Below are positions 1-8,074 of a stretch of DNA of 64,000 bases, in pieces. The position numbers and the translations under genes are program-made. Position 1 is the first letter of the stretch, and each line of letters starts with the position of its first letter. Below the pieces are notes generated by a model. It searched no databases. It worked only from the letters and a program-made list of their open reading frames with translations, and had not been told where the DNA came from. Source of the DNA: an uncultured delta proteobacterium (GTDB lineage: Bacteria; Desulfobacterota; Desulfobulbia; Desulfobulbales; Desulfurivibrionaceae); contig CAIPYE010000015.1 in the NCBI GenBank assembly GCA_903869265.1, positions 186,001 through 250,000 on the forward strand, read 5' to 3'.

Positions 1-557
1 GTGAAATCGCCCATGAGCCAGAAAAGAATCTGGTGAACCTGTGAGGTTTGGCTCACGGAAATGAGAAACATGATAATGGCGCCGCAAAAGGCATTCATCA
101 TGACCCCGCCCAACAGCATCGAGTCCCGGTTGACCGCGCTTTGCCCGGAGACAAGGCCAAGGACAAGAACAAGGACAAGCATGCTGCCGGAAAAAGCCGC
201 CAGGGGCACGCCGGGAAACGGAGAAAGCCCCAGCAGCAGGCCGATAATCGCCCCCACCGCCGAGCCGCCGGAGATGCCAAGGATATAGGGTTCAGCCAGA
301 GGGTTGCGGAGCAGGGCCTGAAAGACCAGACCGCCCAAGGCAAGGGTTGCTCCAACCGTAGCAGCGAGAATTACCCGGGGCAACCGGATTTGCCAGACAA
401 TCGTACTGGTGATGGATTGGCTGCCTGCCTTTCCGGAAAAAATCGCCAGAACATCGCCGAAGCTGGCGCCGGACGGCCCTATGGCAATGCCAAGAAAACC
501 GCTTAGCGCAAGAAGAAGGCCAAGCCCTAGAGTTATCAGGACAAGGCGACCAATCAT
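1..557 (-). CDS. FecCD/BtuC-family ABC permease, N-terminal part (cut by left edge)
   Basis: Reading the minus strand from an ATG at 555-557 gives an open frame of 185 codons that runs off the left edge. It starts MIGRLVLITLGLGLLLALSG and contains WQIRLPRVILAATVGATLAL followed by FQALLRNPLAEPYILGISGG, the conserved opening of the FecCD inner-membrane permeases that import iron-siderophores or cobalamin. Several hydrophobic segments fit the family. The start lies 7 bases after the stop of the binding-protein gene, so the two are almost certainly co-transcribed. The riboswitch-led operon points to corrinoid rather than iron as substrate; the ATPase partner would lie beyond position 1. Confidence 0.88.
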   Translation of the reverse strand, partial: MIGRLVLITLGLGLLLALSGFLGIAIGPSGASFGDVLAIFSGKAGSQSITSTIVWQIRLPRVILAATVGATLALGGLVFQALLRNPLAEPYILGISGGSAVGAIIGLLLGLSPFPGVPLAAFSGSMLVLVLVLGLVSGQSAVNRDSMLLGGVMMNAFCGAIIMFLISVSQTSQVHQILFWLMGDF

Positions 558-564
558 GGTCCGC

Positions 565-1467
565 TCACTTGTCACTAGAACCCCCATAGAGTTCGGGATG
601 AACAATTCTGGCCAGGGCTTCAAGGCCTTCGACAAGCCGGGGGGTAGGGCGGTCAAAGAGCCCGGCATCCACCACATAAAGCCGGTTTTGCTGCACTGCG
701 GGCAACTGCTGCCATTTGCGCCACTGGGCTTTGAGACTTTCCGGGCTGTGCCCTCCGGCCATGGAGGTAATCACGACAATCTCAGGGCTCAAAGCCAGGG
801 CCTCTTCCCAACTGAGTCTCGGGTACGGCACCGGTCCGGCTCCGAGATTCACTCCGCCTGCCAGGGTGATCAGCTCATGGGTAAAGGTGCTGGTTCCGGC
901 GGTGATGATCGGCGCGGCGTCAACCTGAAAAAAAACCCGCGGCTTGGAGGTTGCCGTGTTCGCCAACCGGCTCACTTTATCAATGCGTCTGGCCATATCC
1001 CGGGCGAGCAAATCGGCCGGGCCAGAGGCACCCAGTGCCGCCCCCATTCCCTTGATGGCCTCCATGATTCCCCCGGTGTTGTGCGGATCAATAATATAAA
1101 CCGGTATACCAAGGGCCTCAATTTTTTCCACCTGATGTTTCGGATTACCCTCCCTGATGCCAAAGCAGATATCCGGTTTCAAGGCGACAATGCGTTCCAG
1201 ATCGAGCCGCACGTAAGAACCGATCTTGGGCAACCCTTTGGCCGCCTCGGGGTAATCGCTGTACTGGGTAACGCCCACCAGCCTTTTTTCCTGGCCCAAC
1301 GCGTAGATAATCTCGGTGACGCTGGGCGCGAGAGCAACAATCCGCGACACCGTGGTCGGCACCTTTACCAGGCGACCGGCTTGGTCGTGCAGTTCCAGGC
1401 CAAAGGCTGGCCCACTGAGGCACAGCAAGATGATAAGGGAGCAAACTATCCGTTTTGTTTGGTTCAT
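565..1467 (-). CDS. Periplasmic cobalamin/iron-complex ABC substrate-binding protein (BtuF-like)
   Basis: This 300-residue protein has a signal peptide (about residues 1-23, ending SGPAFG) and a type III periplasmic binding fold (cluster BtuF/FecB). The family opening VSRIVALAPSVTEIIYALG, the segment VGVTQYSDYPEAAKGLPKIG, and the later ERIVALKPDICFG are typical. Length matches BtuF-like proteins (about 260-300). It should capture corrinoid in the periplasm and hand it to the FecCD permease encoded 7 bases downstream. It is the second binding protein of the operon, since the CbiZ fusion upstream also carries one. Corrinoid specificity is inferred from the upstream cobalamin riboswitch and BtuB; an Fe(III) chelate remains possible. 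Confidence 0.88.
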   Translation of the reverse strand: MNQTKRIVCSLIILLCLSGPAFGLELHDQAGRLVKVPTTVSRIVALAPSVTEIIYALGQEKRLVGVTQYSDYPEAAKGLPKIGSYVRLDLERIVALKPDICFGIREGNPKHQVEKIEALGIPVYIIDPHNTGGIMEAIKGMGAALGASGPADLLARDMARRIDKVSRLANTATSKPRVFFQVDAAPIITAGTSTFTHELITLAGGVNLGAGPVPYPRLSWEEALALSPEIVVITSMAGGHSPESLKAQWRKWQQLPAVQQNRLYVVDAGLFDRPTPRLVEGLEALARIVHPELYGGSSDK

Positions 1468-1476
1468 TTTTTTAAT

Positions 1477-2340
1477 CTATTCGTGCAGTTCAAAACGCAC
1501 CGGTACTCTGACCCGCATGGCCGCAGGCTGGCCGTTGCGCAAGCCCGGTGAAAACCGCCAGTCACGCACGGTCTTAAGTGCCGTCTCGTCAAGTATTTGA
1601 TGACCACTGCCAGTGGCCACCTTTACCTCTTCCACCGCTCCCGAGGCGGAGACATACACCTCAAGCAGCACGACGCCCTCCTTGCCCAGCCGTCGGGCAA
1701 GCCGCGGGTAAAGAGGCGGCGGATTCACTGCGTACAGGGGACGGGCCAGGACTTCTGGCAGTGAGCCCTGTGGCAGGCCTGCCGCTTGTGCGTTTCCCTG
1801 TTCAAAACCTTGCTCTGTTGGCAGTCCGCGGGTTGGCGGGGATGAAAGCGAATCCCCGCCCGTCGGGGTTTGTGCCAAAGGAGTTTCGTTCGCTGCAAGC
1901 TTCCCATTCTCCCGTGAAAGACCTGCAGCGGTGGCTCCCTTGTTTGTCCTGCCCGAGGCGGAAACGCTCTTGTTTTCAGTCCCACTTTTTGCAAACAAAG
2001 CTGGTTTTTCCGGCAGGAGTGCCTCCTGCTTTCCAGCCTGTTCACCAGAGAGCCAGTGATCCAGGCTCACAGAAATAAACTGGGGCAGGTTCTGCCCTTG
2101 GACACCGGTTGTTGCACCGCCCAGCCAGAATCCCAGCAGCAGGAACATCGCGTGCATGAGTATGGTCAGGGTTGCGGCCGAATAATGCAGCCGTTTCAAA
2201 GCCGCCTCTGGCGCTGCCTCCTCCACGACCTGAGGCAGACAAACCCCTTGGACAGTGGTTCCATCCACTGCCCTGGCAACATAATCATGTGTGGCAACGG
2301 CCTGTGTCACTTCAGTGCACGCCTCCCGTTTCTCCTGCAC
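1477..2340 (-). CDS. tonB: TonB-like energy transducer
   Basis: The 287-residue protein has an unusually long cytoplasmic N-terminus (about 50 residues), one membrane helix near residues 53-73, a low-complexity periplasmic linker, and a C-terminal TonB domain. The domain begins near YPRLARRLGKEGVVLLEVYV and ends DWRFSPGLRNGQPAAMRVRV. TonB couples the proton-motive force, via ExbBD, to outer-membrane receptors; the partner here is presumably the BtuB-like receptor two genes upstream. The start overlaps the end of the BtuF-CbiZ gene by 29 bases, so a start further inside is possible. No exbB or exbD is in the window, so it must borrow ExbBD from elsewhere. Confidence 0.85.
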   Translation of the reverse strand: MQEKREACTEVTQAVATHDYVARAVDGTTVQGVCLPQVVEEAAPEAALKRLHYSAATLTILMHAMFLLLGFWLGGATTGVQGQNLPQFISVSLDHWLSGEQAGKQEALLPEKPALFAKSGTENKSVSASGRTNKGATAAGLSRENGKLAANETPLAQTPTGGDSLSSPPTRGLPTEQGFEQGNAQAAGLPQGSLPEVLARPLYAVNPPPLYPRLARRLGKEGVVLLEVYVSASGAVEEVKVATGSGHQILDETALKTVRDWRFSPGLRNGQPAAMRVRVPVRFELHE

Positions 2341-4306
2341 ATACGCCGTTCACCAGAGACTCAAAGGCCAGGGCGAGAACCGGCGGTAATTGCCCGGCGG
2401 TAAACCGATGCGTCCATGGCTCGATGGCATGACCTGCCAGGGTACCGGACACCGACCTGCCCCACATGGCATATCCCCGCAGATCGGTTAAGCTTCCAGC
2501 CTGCTCCGCATCGCTTACCGCAAAGGATCCCATCATGAAACTCGCATATTCCGATTGCAGGAGGATATTTTCTAGCGCGACGACCAATTGGGGTTTGTTC
2601 AAGGAGCAATTTTCCACTGTTGCTGGCAAGATCTCCCAAAGGTCTATCTTTCGTTCCTTGAGCCGGGTAAAAACGGAACGGTTCGCGGTGATCCCGTTCT
2701 GCTTGGCTATCGCCTCCCGAACCCCATCATACACAGCCCTGGCTATGAGTTCCCCCATTTTCGTATGACCGCCGCTGCTGCTGATGGGGACGCCCTCACC
2801 CTGCACCACTAGGATGTTGTCCGTGCCGGTCCCGGTTGCCTGTTGCTGGGGGGTATAGGTACTGCGAATATCCAGATCTGCGAGGGCCGCGCTTTTAGCC
2901 TCGGTGGCACTGATAACAGCCCTGGCCATGGCCCGTGGACTGAGCCGACTGTTGGTCAGCAGGATGATATTGATGGTGCCGGGTTCGTAATAATTGCCCG
3001 TATCCACAGCCATGCGCATGGCGTTTGTGGCAACCCCTGCGGTCACCAAAGCGTAGACCTCTATGTCGCGGAAGTTCTTCCGGCTGACCACCAGATTATC
3101 CATGTCCGCTCCGGTGAAAAGCAGACTGGTCGCATTTGGATCCTTGCCCAGAACAGCGCAGCTCCTTTCTTTGAGACCTTCGGCTCCGCTGCTGTGCCCT
3201 AATCTCCAAGCGGGGGGGGGATAATAATGATTCCCCACCGAAGTAATGCCCAGCTGTTCGCCTTCCAGAGTGGACAATACCCGTTGCGGAGAAATAAAAT
3301 CAATCACCAGGGTTTTATCTATAAAATCACGGACAAGGCTCTCCACCACCTTGGCTTGCTGCACATAACCAAGGGCAAGCGAAACCTCGCGGGAGCCGAT
3401 ACCGTGGTCCGGTGTGAGCTGCTGGGCCGGATCGGAAAATTCTTTTTCATAGATCCGGGCGGAGAGGGCGGATACGAAAGCGCCGATATGTGCTCCAGCT
3501 CTGCAGGTAAGGTCGCAAGGAAAGTCAAATACCCGCTTGTTTCTAACCGCGTCAATGGTTTGCAACTCTCTATTTGCCAGCACTGCGGCTTGGGCCTTGT
3601 CACCACAGACATAGATGCTCTGCGGGTTAAATTTTTTCAGCTCTTCGACACTTACGGTTATGGCATTGCCATTTCTGCCGAATTGAGGCGGCAATCCCCC
3701 GGCCGCCCGGATAAAATCATTTTGGAAAGAATCATCCCCCGGCACCATGAGTTGCTCAGTTCCCATGAGACGGATCACCCGCTGGTGTTCCTTTGCCGGG
3801 ATCCTCCCGGTCTTTTCCGCGATGATCGCGAGCTCCTCCCGGTTTTTTTCGATGAGCTTCCGGGCCGCATCCTCCTTGACAAAAATTACCCCCAACGCCT
3901 CAATGCGTGCAAACGCCTGATCAACAGAATGCACCGGCTGGTCAATCAGGACTTTGTCCTTTGGGAAATGCTCTCGTACCTGCTTGTGCAGGTCGGCAGT
4001 GATGATCAAATCAGGATCAAGCGCATCAATCCGTTCGATGGAGGGCGCAGAAAAACCGCCGACCAACGTCTTGTCGGCAACCGTAGCCGGAAAGCTGTTG
4101 TGATGGGTTAATCCTACCAGGGCGTTGTCGGCGCCAATGGCAGAAATTATTTCTGCAACAGCCGGAACCAGGCACACCACCCGCTGGGGATGATCGGCTG
4201 AGAACCTGTTGCGCGTGTCCTGCAGCAGGTCTGCCTGGGCTGGGGCAGTTGCCCCAGCCCAAAGCAGCACAAGTATAATAGTGAAAAAAACCGGCTTAGC
4301 CTGCAT
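2312..4306 (-). CDS. BtuF-like binding protein fused to adenosylcobinamide amidohydrolase (CbiZ)
   Basis: This two-domain protein has 664 residues from the ATG at 4306. A clear signal peptide (to about residue 25, PAQA) precedes a BtuF-type binding domain (about 38-290, VVCLVPAVAEIISAIGA). A CbiZ domain follows (about 335-535), with ALVTAGVATNAMR, GTINIILLTNSRLSPRAMAR, TGTGTDNILVV and SGGHTKMGELIARAV, all typical of CbiZ. About 125 residues of unassigned tail follow. CbiZ cleaves the aminopropanol arm of adenosylcobinamide or pseudocobalamin to give adenosylcobyric acid for re-synthesis. A TTG at 4318, overlapping the btuB stop, is an alternative start, but ATG 4306 begins an ideal signal peptide. 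An exported CbiZ is unexpected, because characterised CbiZ acts in the cytoplasm. Confidence 0.88.
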   Translation of the reverse strand: MQAKPVFFTIILVLLWAGATAPAQADLLQDTRNRFSADHPQRVVCLVPAVAEIISAIGADNALVGLTHHNSFPATVADKTLVGGFSAPSIERIDALDPDLIITADLHKQVREHFPKDKVLIDQPVHSVDQAFARIEALGVIFVKEDAARKLIEKNREELAIIAEKTGRIPAKEHQRVIRLMGTEQLMVPGDDSFQNDFIRAAGGLPPQFGRNGNAITVSVEELKKFNPQSIYVCGDKAQAAVLANRELQTIDAVRNKRVFDFPCDLTCRAGAHIGAFVSALSARIYEKEFSDPAQQLTPDHGIGSREVSLALGYVQQAKVVESLVRDFIDKTLVIDFISPQRVLSTLEGEQLGITSVGNHYYPPPAWRLGHSSGAEGLKERSCAVLGKDPNATSLLFTGADMDNLVVSRKNFRDIEVYALVTAGVATNAMRMAVDTGNYYEPGTINIILLTNSRLSPRAMARAVISATEAKSAALADLDIRSTYTPQQQATGTGTDNILVVQGEGVPISSSGGHTKMGELIARAVYDGVREAIAKQNGITANRSVFTRLKERKIDLWEILPATVENCSLNKPQLVVALENILLQSEYASFMMGSFAVSDAEQAGSLTDLRGYAMWGRSVSGTLAGHAIEPWTHRFTAGQLPPVLALAFESLVNGVCAGETGGVH

Positions 4307-4314
4307 ATGTTTTC

Positions 4315-6360
4315 TCAAAACTCGTAAGAAAGGGAGGCAAAGATCGAGCGGCCCGCACCAGGATATTTTTGATTCGTCATTAATCCAGTACCATCGACGA
4401 AGTAGCCCATATTGGTATCATACCCTGCGTTGAAAATATTATTGCAGTTGAAGGCCGCCAACCAGTGGTCCTTGAAGCGCTGGCTTATCCGAAAATCGGT
4501 GGTCATATAAGAGTCCAAGGTGTATTGGGGGTCGGTGGCCGTATCGGTGGCATAGGAAGCCGGACGATCGCCCACGTAACGGACCACCACACTGGTGGTC
4601 AACCCGGAAGGCAGGAAATAGTCAATCTGCCCCTTGAACAGATTGCTTGGCGTGTACCGGGCTTGCCGCCAGACCCCCATGCCTTTTTCCTCTTCCGCAT
4701 TGGTGTGGGTGTAGCTCAAGCCCACTCGCAGAAAATCGAAGGGTTTTGCCTCAAGCCCTAATTCCCAGCCGGTAGCCTCGTAGGTGTCAATATTGGATGG
4801 AGTCCATTTGTCCCCCCACGGACCCGGAAATGCAGGGTTAGGAGCCCAGTCGATTTTGTCATCGATGTTCCACTTGAAGCAGGAGACCGAGGCAATCAAT
4901 TTCTTTTCCAAAAAGGACTGCTCCACGGTGAGGTCGCTATGCCAGCCGGTTTCCGGCTTTAGATCTGGGTTTCCTCGCGCAAAGTCTGATTCCGGCCAGT
5001 AAAGATCATTCATGGTCGGGGCCTTGAAGTGCTTGCCATGGCCGAGCTTGATCGTGGTAGTCTCCTGGGGAGTCAGAACCATGCCGAAACGGGGCAAAGC
5101 TTCATGCCCAAACATGGAGTGCTCCTCGTAACGCATGCCGGTGAGCAGCTTCAGATACTGGTTGGCCTGCCACTGCGCCTCGCCATAGCTGCCCCGGGTG
5201 AAAACCGCATGTCGTTCCTCGGTGCGGGAGCCAGCAACTGCCACGCCGTAAGAATCCAGGTTGCCCACTTCATTGGTATAATCGTAATCGCGGTACTGGC
5301 TGCCCAGCAGTAGGGTGACACCCTCGGGCAGCCGCATCTCCGCCGTTCCCTCCAATCCCAGGACCTCGTTGGTAACCCAGGTCTCCTCTCCTTCGCCTGC
5401 CGCCTTGGGCCATGCTGGACCGTTATTACGCTGGTACAGATAGTTTTTCATGTTCACCGCGTCTCCGTGCAGGCCAAGGGTCAGCCAGGAAATGGGCTGA
5501 CTTTTCAGCTCCAGCGCCGAATAAAGATTCCGGTCGCTTCCTTCGTCAACCAGACTTGCGGCGTCACCGCTGTAAATCCGTGTTCCGTTGACAAAATGAT
5601 CCTGGGTGCCGGCGGGAGGCTTTACCCCTGGCACTCCGTACTCCCGATCGATCAAGGCACCATAGAGGCTGGCTGTCAGCAGTTTGTTCTTGTCATAGAC
5701 CAGTTTGAGAGAGGCATCGTTATGACGGAGATTGCTGTTGTCGCGAAAGCCATCAGTCTCCTTACGGGAGGCTGTGAGATAGTAGCCCAGACCATCGGCG
5801 ACATACATGCCTTGTTCTGCAGCCAACTCCAGCGCACCTTCGCTGCCAAAACCGCCTTTCACCTTGAGAACGGCCTTATCTTGCTGGGGGTTTTTGGTGA
5901 GAACATTTACCGTTCCAGCCATGGCTCCGCTGCCGTAAAGCAGGGAGCCAGGACCCTTGACCACTTCCACACGCTCGATGCTGCCCATCGGCAGCTGACT
6001 AAGATCGGCGGTGCCCAGCGAAGGAGAATTGATGCTGATGCCATTCAAGAAAACCTGAGTGGCATCCCCGCCCATACCGCGGATATGAATTTCCTCGGAT
6101 GCCCCCCCGTAATTGCCATAGGTCCGCCAGTCAAGTCCGGGTTCGTTGGCCAGCAGTTCGCCCAGACTCTTGGCCGGCGAGTCGTCGATATCCATGGCGT
6201 CTTTTATCACCACGGAATTCGGAATATCCCTTAGTTTCTCTGCCGTTTTGGTGGCGGTTACCACCACCTCGTCAAGGCGAGCCACCGACTCACCGGCCAC
6301 AACCGTTCCTGCCGCGCCCAACACCAACGCGGCCGTCATCATATACATTTTCGTTTTCAT
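4315..6360 (-). CDS. btuB: TonB-dependent outer-membrane receptor, BtuB-like
   Basis: The product is 681 residues. ATG 6360 was chosen because GGAGGG sits just upstream and a signal peptide (MKTKMYMMTAALVLGAAG...) starts there; longer reading would run into the riboswitch leader. After the signal, LDEVVVTATKTAEKLRDIPN is the TonB box and plug start. The plug continues to about residue 165 (GSIERVEVVKGPGSLLYG, GTVNVLTKNP). The remainder is beta-barrel strands and ends with the aromatic terminus SIFASLSYEF typical of outer-membrane proteins. The upstream cobalamin riboswitch and the downstream cbiZ and btu-like genes support corrinoid as the ligand. Length is near that of BtuB receptors (600-680). 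Confidence 0.92.
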   Translation of the reverse strand: MKTKMYMMTAALVLGAAGTVVAGESVARLDEVVVTATKTAEKLRDIPNSVVIKDAMDIDDSPAKSLGELLANEPGLDWRTYGNYGGASEEIHIRGMGGDATQVFLNGISINSPSLGTADLSQLPMGSIERVEVVKGPGSLLYGSGAMAGTVNVLTKNPQQDKAVLKVKGGFGSEGALELAAEQGMYVADGLGYYLTASRKETDGFRDNSNLRHNDASLKLVYDKNKLLTASLYGALIDREYGVPGVKPPAGTQDHFVNGTRIYSGDAASLVDEGSDRNLYSALELKSQPISWLTLGLHGDAVNMKNYLYQRNNGPAWPKAAGEGEETWVTNEVLGLEGTAEMRLPEGVTLLLGSQYRDYDYTNEVGNLDSYGVAVAGSRTEERHAVFTRGSYGEAQWQANQYLKLLTGMRYEEHSMFGHEALPRFGMVLTPQETTTIKLGHGKHFKAPTMNDLYWPESDFARGNPDLKPETGWHSDLTVEQSFLEKKLIASVSCFKWNIDDKIDWAPNPAFPGPWGDKWTPSNIDTYEATGWELGLEAKPFDFLRVGLSYTHTNAEEEKGMGVWRQARYTPSNLFKGQIDYFLPSGLTTSVVVRYVGDRPASYATDTATDPQYTLDSYMTTDFRISQRFKDHWLAAFNCNNIFNAGYDTNMGYFVDGTGLMTNQKYPGAGRSIFASLSYEF

Positions 6361-6421
6361 TCCGGTCGTCCCTCCAACCAAAGTTTTCTTTTTGATCCGG
6401 GGGCATCCAAAAAAAAAGGAT

Positions 6422-6462
6422 AAAAAAAATCCCCGGACCGATAGGTATCGATCAGGGGATTT
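6422..6462 (-). terminator. Rho-independent terminator in the btuB leader (riboswitch expression platform)
   Basis: On the minus strand AAATCCCC (6462-6455) pairs with GGGGATTT (6434-6427) and runs into eight T. It lies between the cobalamin aptamer and the btuB ribosome-binding site, where premature termination on ligand binding would shut off the operon. An anti-terminator pairing was not worked out. Confidence 0.8.
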
Positions 6463-6532
6463 CCCAAAATATCCACTGGACCAGCACTGCGCCTCACTGT
6501 CCACGAGAGGCGTGCGATACATCTATATCTCT

Positions 6533-6685
6533 AGGCAGGTCTTCTGACTTCCGGTTCGTCCTTGTTTCGCGCCTTCCCGTTCAAAAACAGTGGCGTGCTT
6601 GCGAAACTCGTCCCCGGTTACAGCGGCGGGCCCGTCCCCGATTCACACGGGGTTCCCTTTTAAGCTCTCTTCAGAGCACCTAAGA
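6533..6685 (-). promoter_or_regulatory. Cobalamin riboswitch
   Basis: Read on the minus strand, this leader has the conserved cobalamin aptamer blocks in order. These are TTAGGTGCTC at the 5' end (6685), AAAAGGGAA, GTGTGAATCGGGGACGG, CCCGCCGCTGTAACC, GCCACTG (near 6590-6596), GGGAAGGCGCGA, and the B12 box AGTCAGAAGACCTGCC (6549-6534). It sits about 170 bases upstream of btuB, with a terminator hairpin between. It should repress the corrinoid uptake operon when adenosylcobalamin or a related corrinoid is plentiful. Confidence 0.95.
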
Positions 6686-6773
6686 TATGAGCGTCAAACT
6701 TAGCGGATTTCCGGCTAAAGTCAACAAATTTATTGGTAGCCAAGGCTGTATTGACAGCTGTAGCTATCAGTTA

Positions 6774-7967
6774 TTAAGCGTCTTTAATCGCCAGCAACGG
6801 TTCCATCCGGGCCAGGCGCAGGATGGGGATGGCGGCGCCGATCAGACAAATGGCGATGCCGACGCCCATGGCGATGAGCCCGATACTGATGTTGCCCGTG
6901 TTTATGACCGAGACAGCGCCGAGCTTGCGGAGCAGGGTGAAGTCCTTGGCCAGATAATGGATCAGGGAATGGCCCATGATCACCCCGGCAACACCGCCCA
7001 TGCCGCTGATCAGCAACGCCTCGGCCAGGAAGATCTTCATGATGTGAATCTGATGGGCGCCGATGGCTCGCAGAATACCGACCTCGCGCCGCCGTTCGTT
7101 GGCCAGCACGGTGAAGGTTGACCAGGCGAGGAGCAGAGCGAGAAGCGAGGAGATAAGGATGGTTATGGAAAATACCCGAAGGATGTCCTTGAGGGTGTTG
7201 CGAACGTCGGCGCCGATGTCACCTCTGGTCATCACCCCGACCGTGGGGTTGACCTTGCGGATCTCGGCCACCACCTTGGACGGCAGCACCCCATCCTTGA
7301 CCTTGATGAAGATGATGGAAATTTTTCCTGGCTTATACCCCCCCGTTGCCTCGGGCGATATTTTGCTCAGATCGTCCATGCGCATGAACACCCCATGGTC
7401 AAGTCCGGTGCTGGTCTGCTTGAGATGTCCCACCACCTTGACCCCTTTGCCAAAGAGACTGGCCGTGTTGATCAGGCCGAGATACTCGTTGACATAGCTC
7501 CCCACATAGACCTGGCCTGGCTCCAAACGCTTGGGTCCTGTCTCCAACCAGGGGGCGATCACAAAATCCTTGTCCTGATCGAAAACAATGACCTGGCCCT
7601 CGTCGATACTGCAACAACCGGAGGAGAGGGTGTTGAGATAGATATGGTAGGTCGCCTGTTTGATGTCCGGCAACTCGCTGATGTCGTCGAAGACGAACTT
7701 ATCCATGTAAAAGCTCTTGACCTTGCTTTCCAGGATGAATTCCTCGGCGCTGCCCTTGGCCTCGACGGGCACGATGACAATATCCGCCCCCAGCCGTTTG
7801 CTTGCCGACTCGATATCCTCTTCCACCGCTTTATTAAAAAGCATGGCAAAGGTCAGCAGGGCGACGAGCAGGGCAACCGCCAGCATCAGGACAAGGTTAC
7901 GGAACATTTTTCGGGTGACGCCTTTCCAGGCGATGGCGACGATGGTATGAGCGTTGCGAGGTTTCAT
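6774..7967 (-). CDS. MacB/FtsX-family ABC transporter permease (permease A)
   Basis: This is a 397-residue permease of the type VII (MacB/LolC/FtsX) group. It has an N-terminal membrane helix (about 16-37), a large periplasmic domain (about 40-270), then three C-terminal helices with the FtsX signature FTVLANERRREVGILRAIGA before the second. The periplasmic domain carries a Cys-Cys pair in LSSGCCSIDEGQVIVFD, suggesting metal or thiol chemistry. The ATG at 7967 starts MKPRNAHTIVAIAWKGV; an in-frame ATG at 8006 would add 13 residues but lies directly against the upstream terminator. It lies downstream of the propeller-cytochrome gene. Its ATPase is probably the LolD-like protein encoded divergently at 9553. 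Confidence 0.85.
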   Translation of the reverse strand: MKPRNAHTIVAIAWKGVTRKMFRNLVLMLAVALLVALLTFAMLFNKAVEEDIESASKRLGADIVIVPVEAKGSAEEFILESKVKSFYMDKFVFDDISELPDIKQATYHIYLNTLSSGCCSIDEGQVIVFDQDKDFVIAPWLETGPKRLEPGQVYVGSYVNEYLGLINTASLFGKGVKVVGHLKQTSTGLDHGVFMRMDDLSKISPEATGGYKPGKISIIFIKVKDGVLPSKVVAEIRKVNPTVGVMTRGDIGADVRNTLKDILRVFSITILISSLLALLLAWSTFTVLANERRREVGILRAIGAHQIHIMKIFLAEALLISGMGGVAGVIMGHSLIHYLAKDFTLLRKLGAVSVINTGNISIGLIAMGVGIAICLIGAAIPILRLARMEPLLAIKDA

Positions 7968-8014
7968 AGGTCTTTGGACTATTGAGGGAATTTTCCCCGG
8001 GTTCATTAAACAGG

Positions 8015-8044
8015 AAAACCGGAGGGCTGATGCCCCCCGGTTTT
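8015..8044 (-). terminator. Hairpin terminator after the propeller-cytochrome gene
   Basis: AAAACCGG-A-GGG (8015-8026) pairs with CCC-C-CCGGTTTT (8033-8044), with one mismatch and a short loop. The T run on the minus strand makes it a rho-independent terminator for the gene ending at 8075. Read-through would be needed to reach permease A at 7967. Confidence 0.75.
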
Positions 8045-8074
8045 CTATAGAACTAAAAAGCTGAAGAAGAAAGC

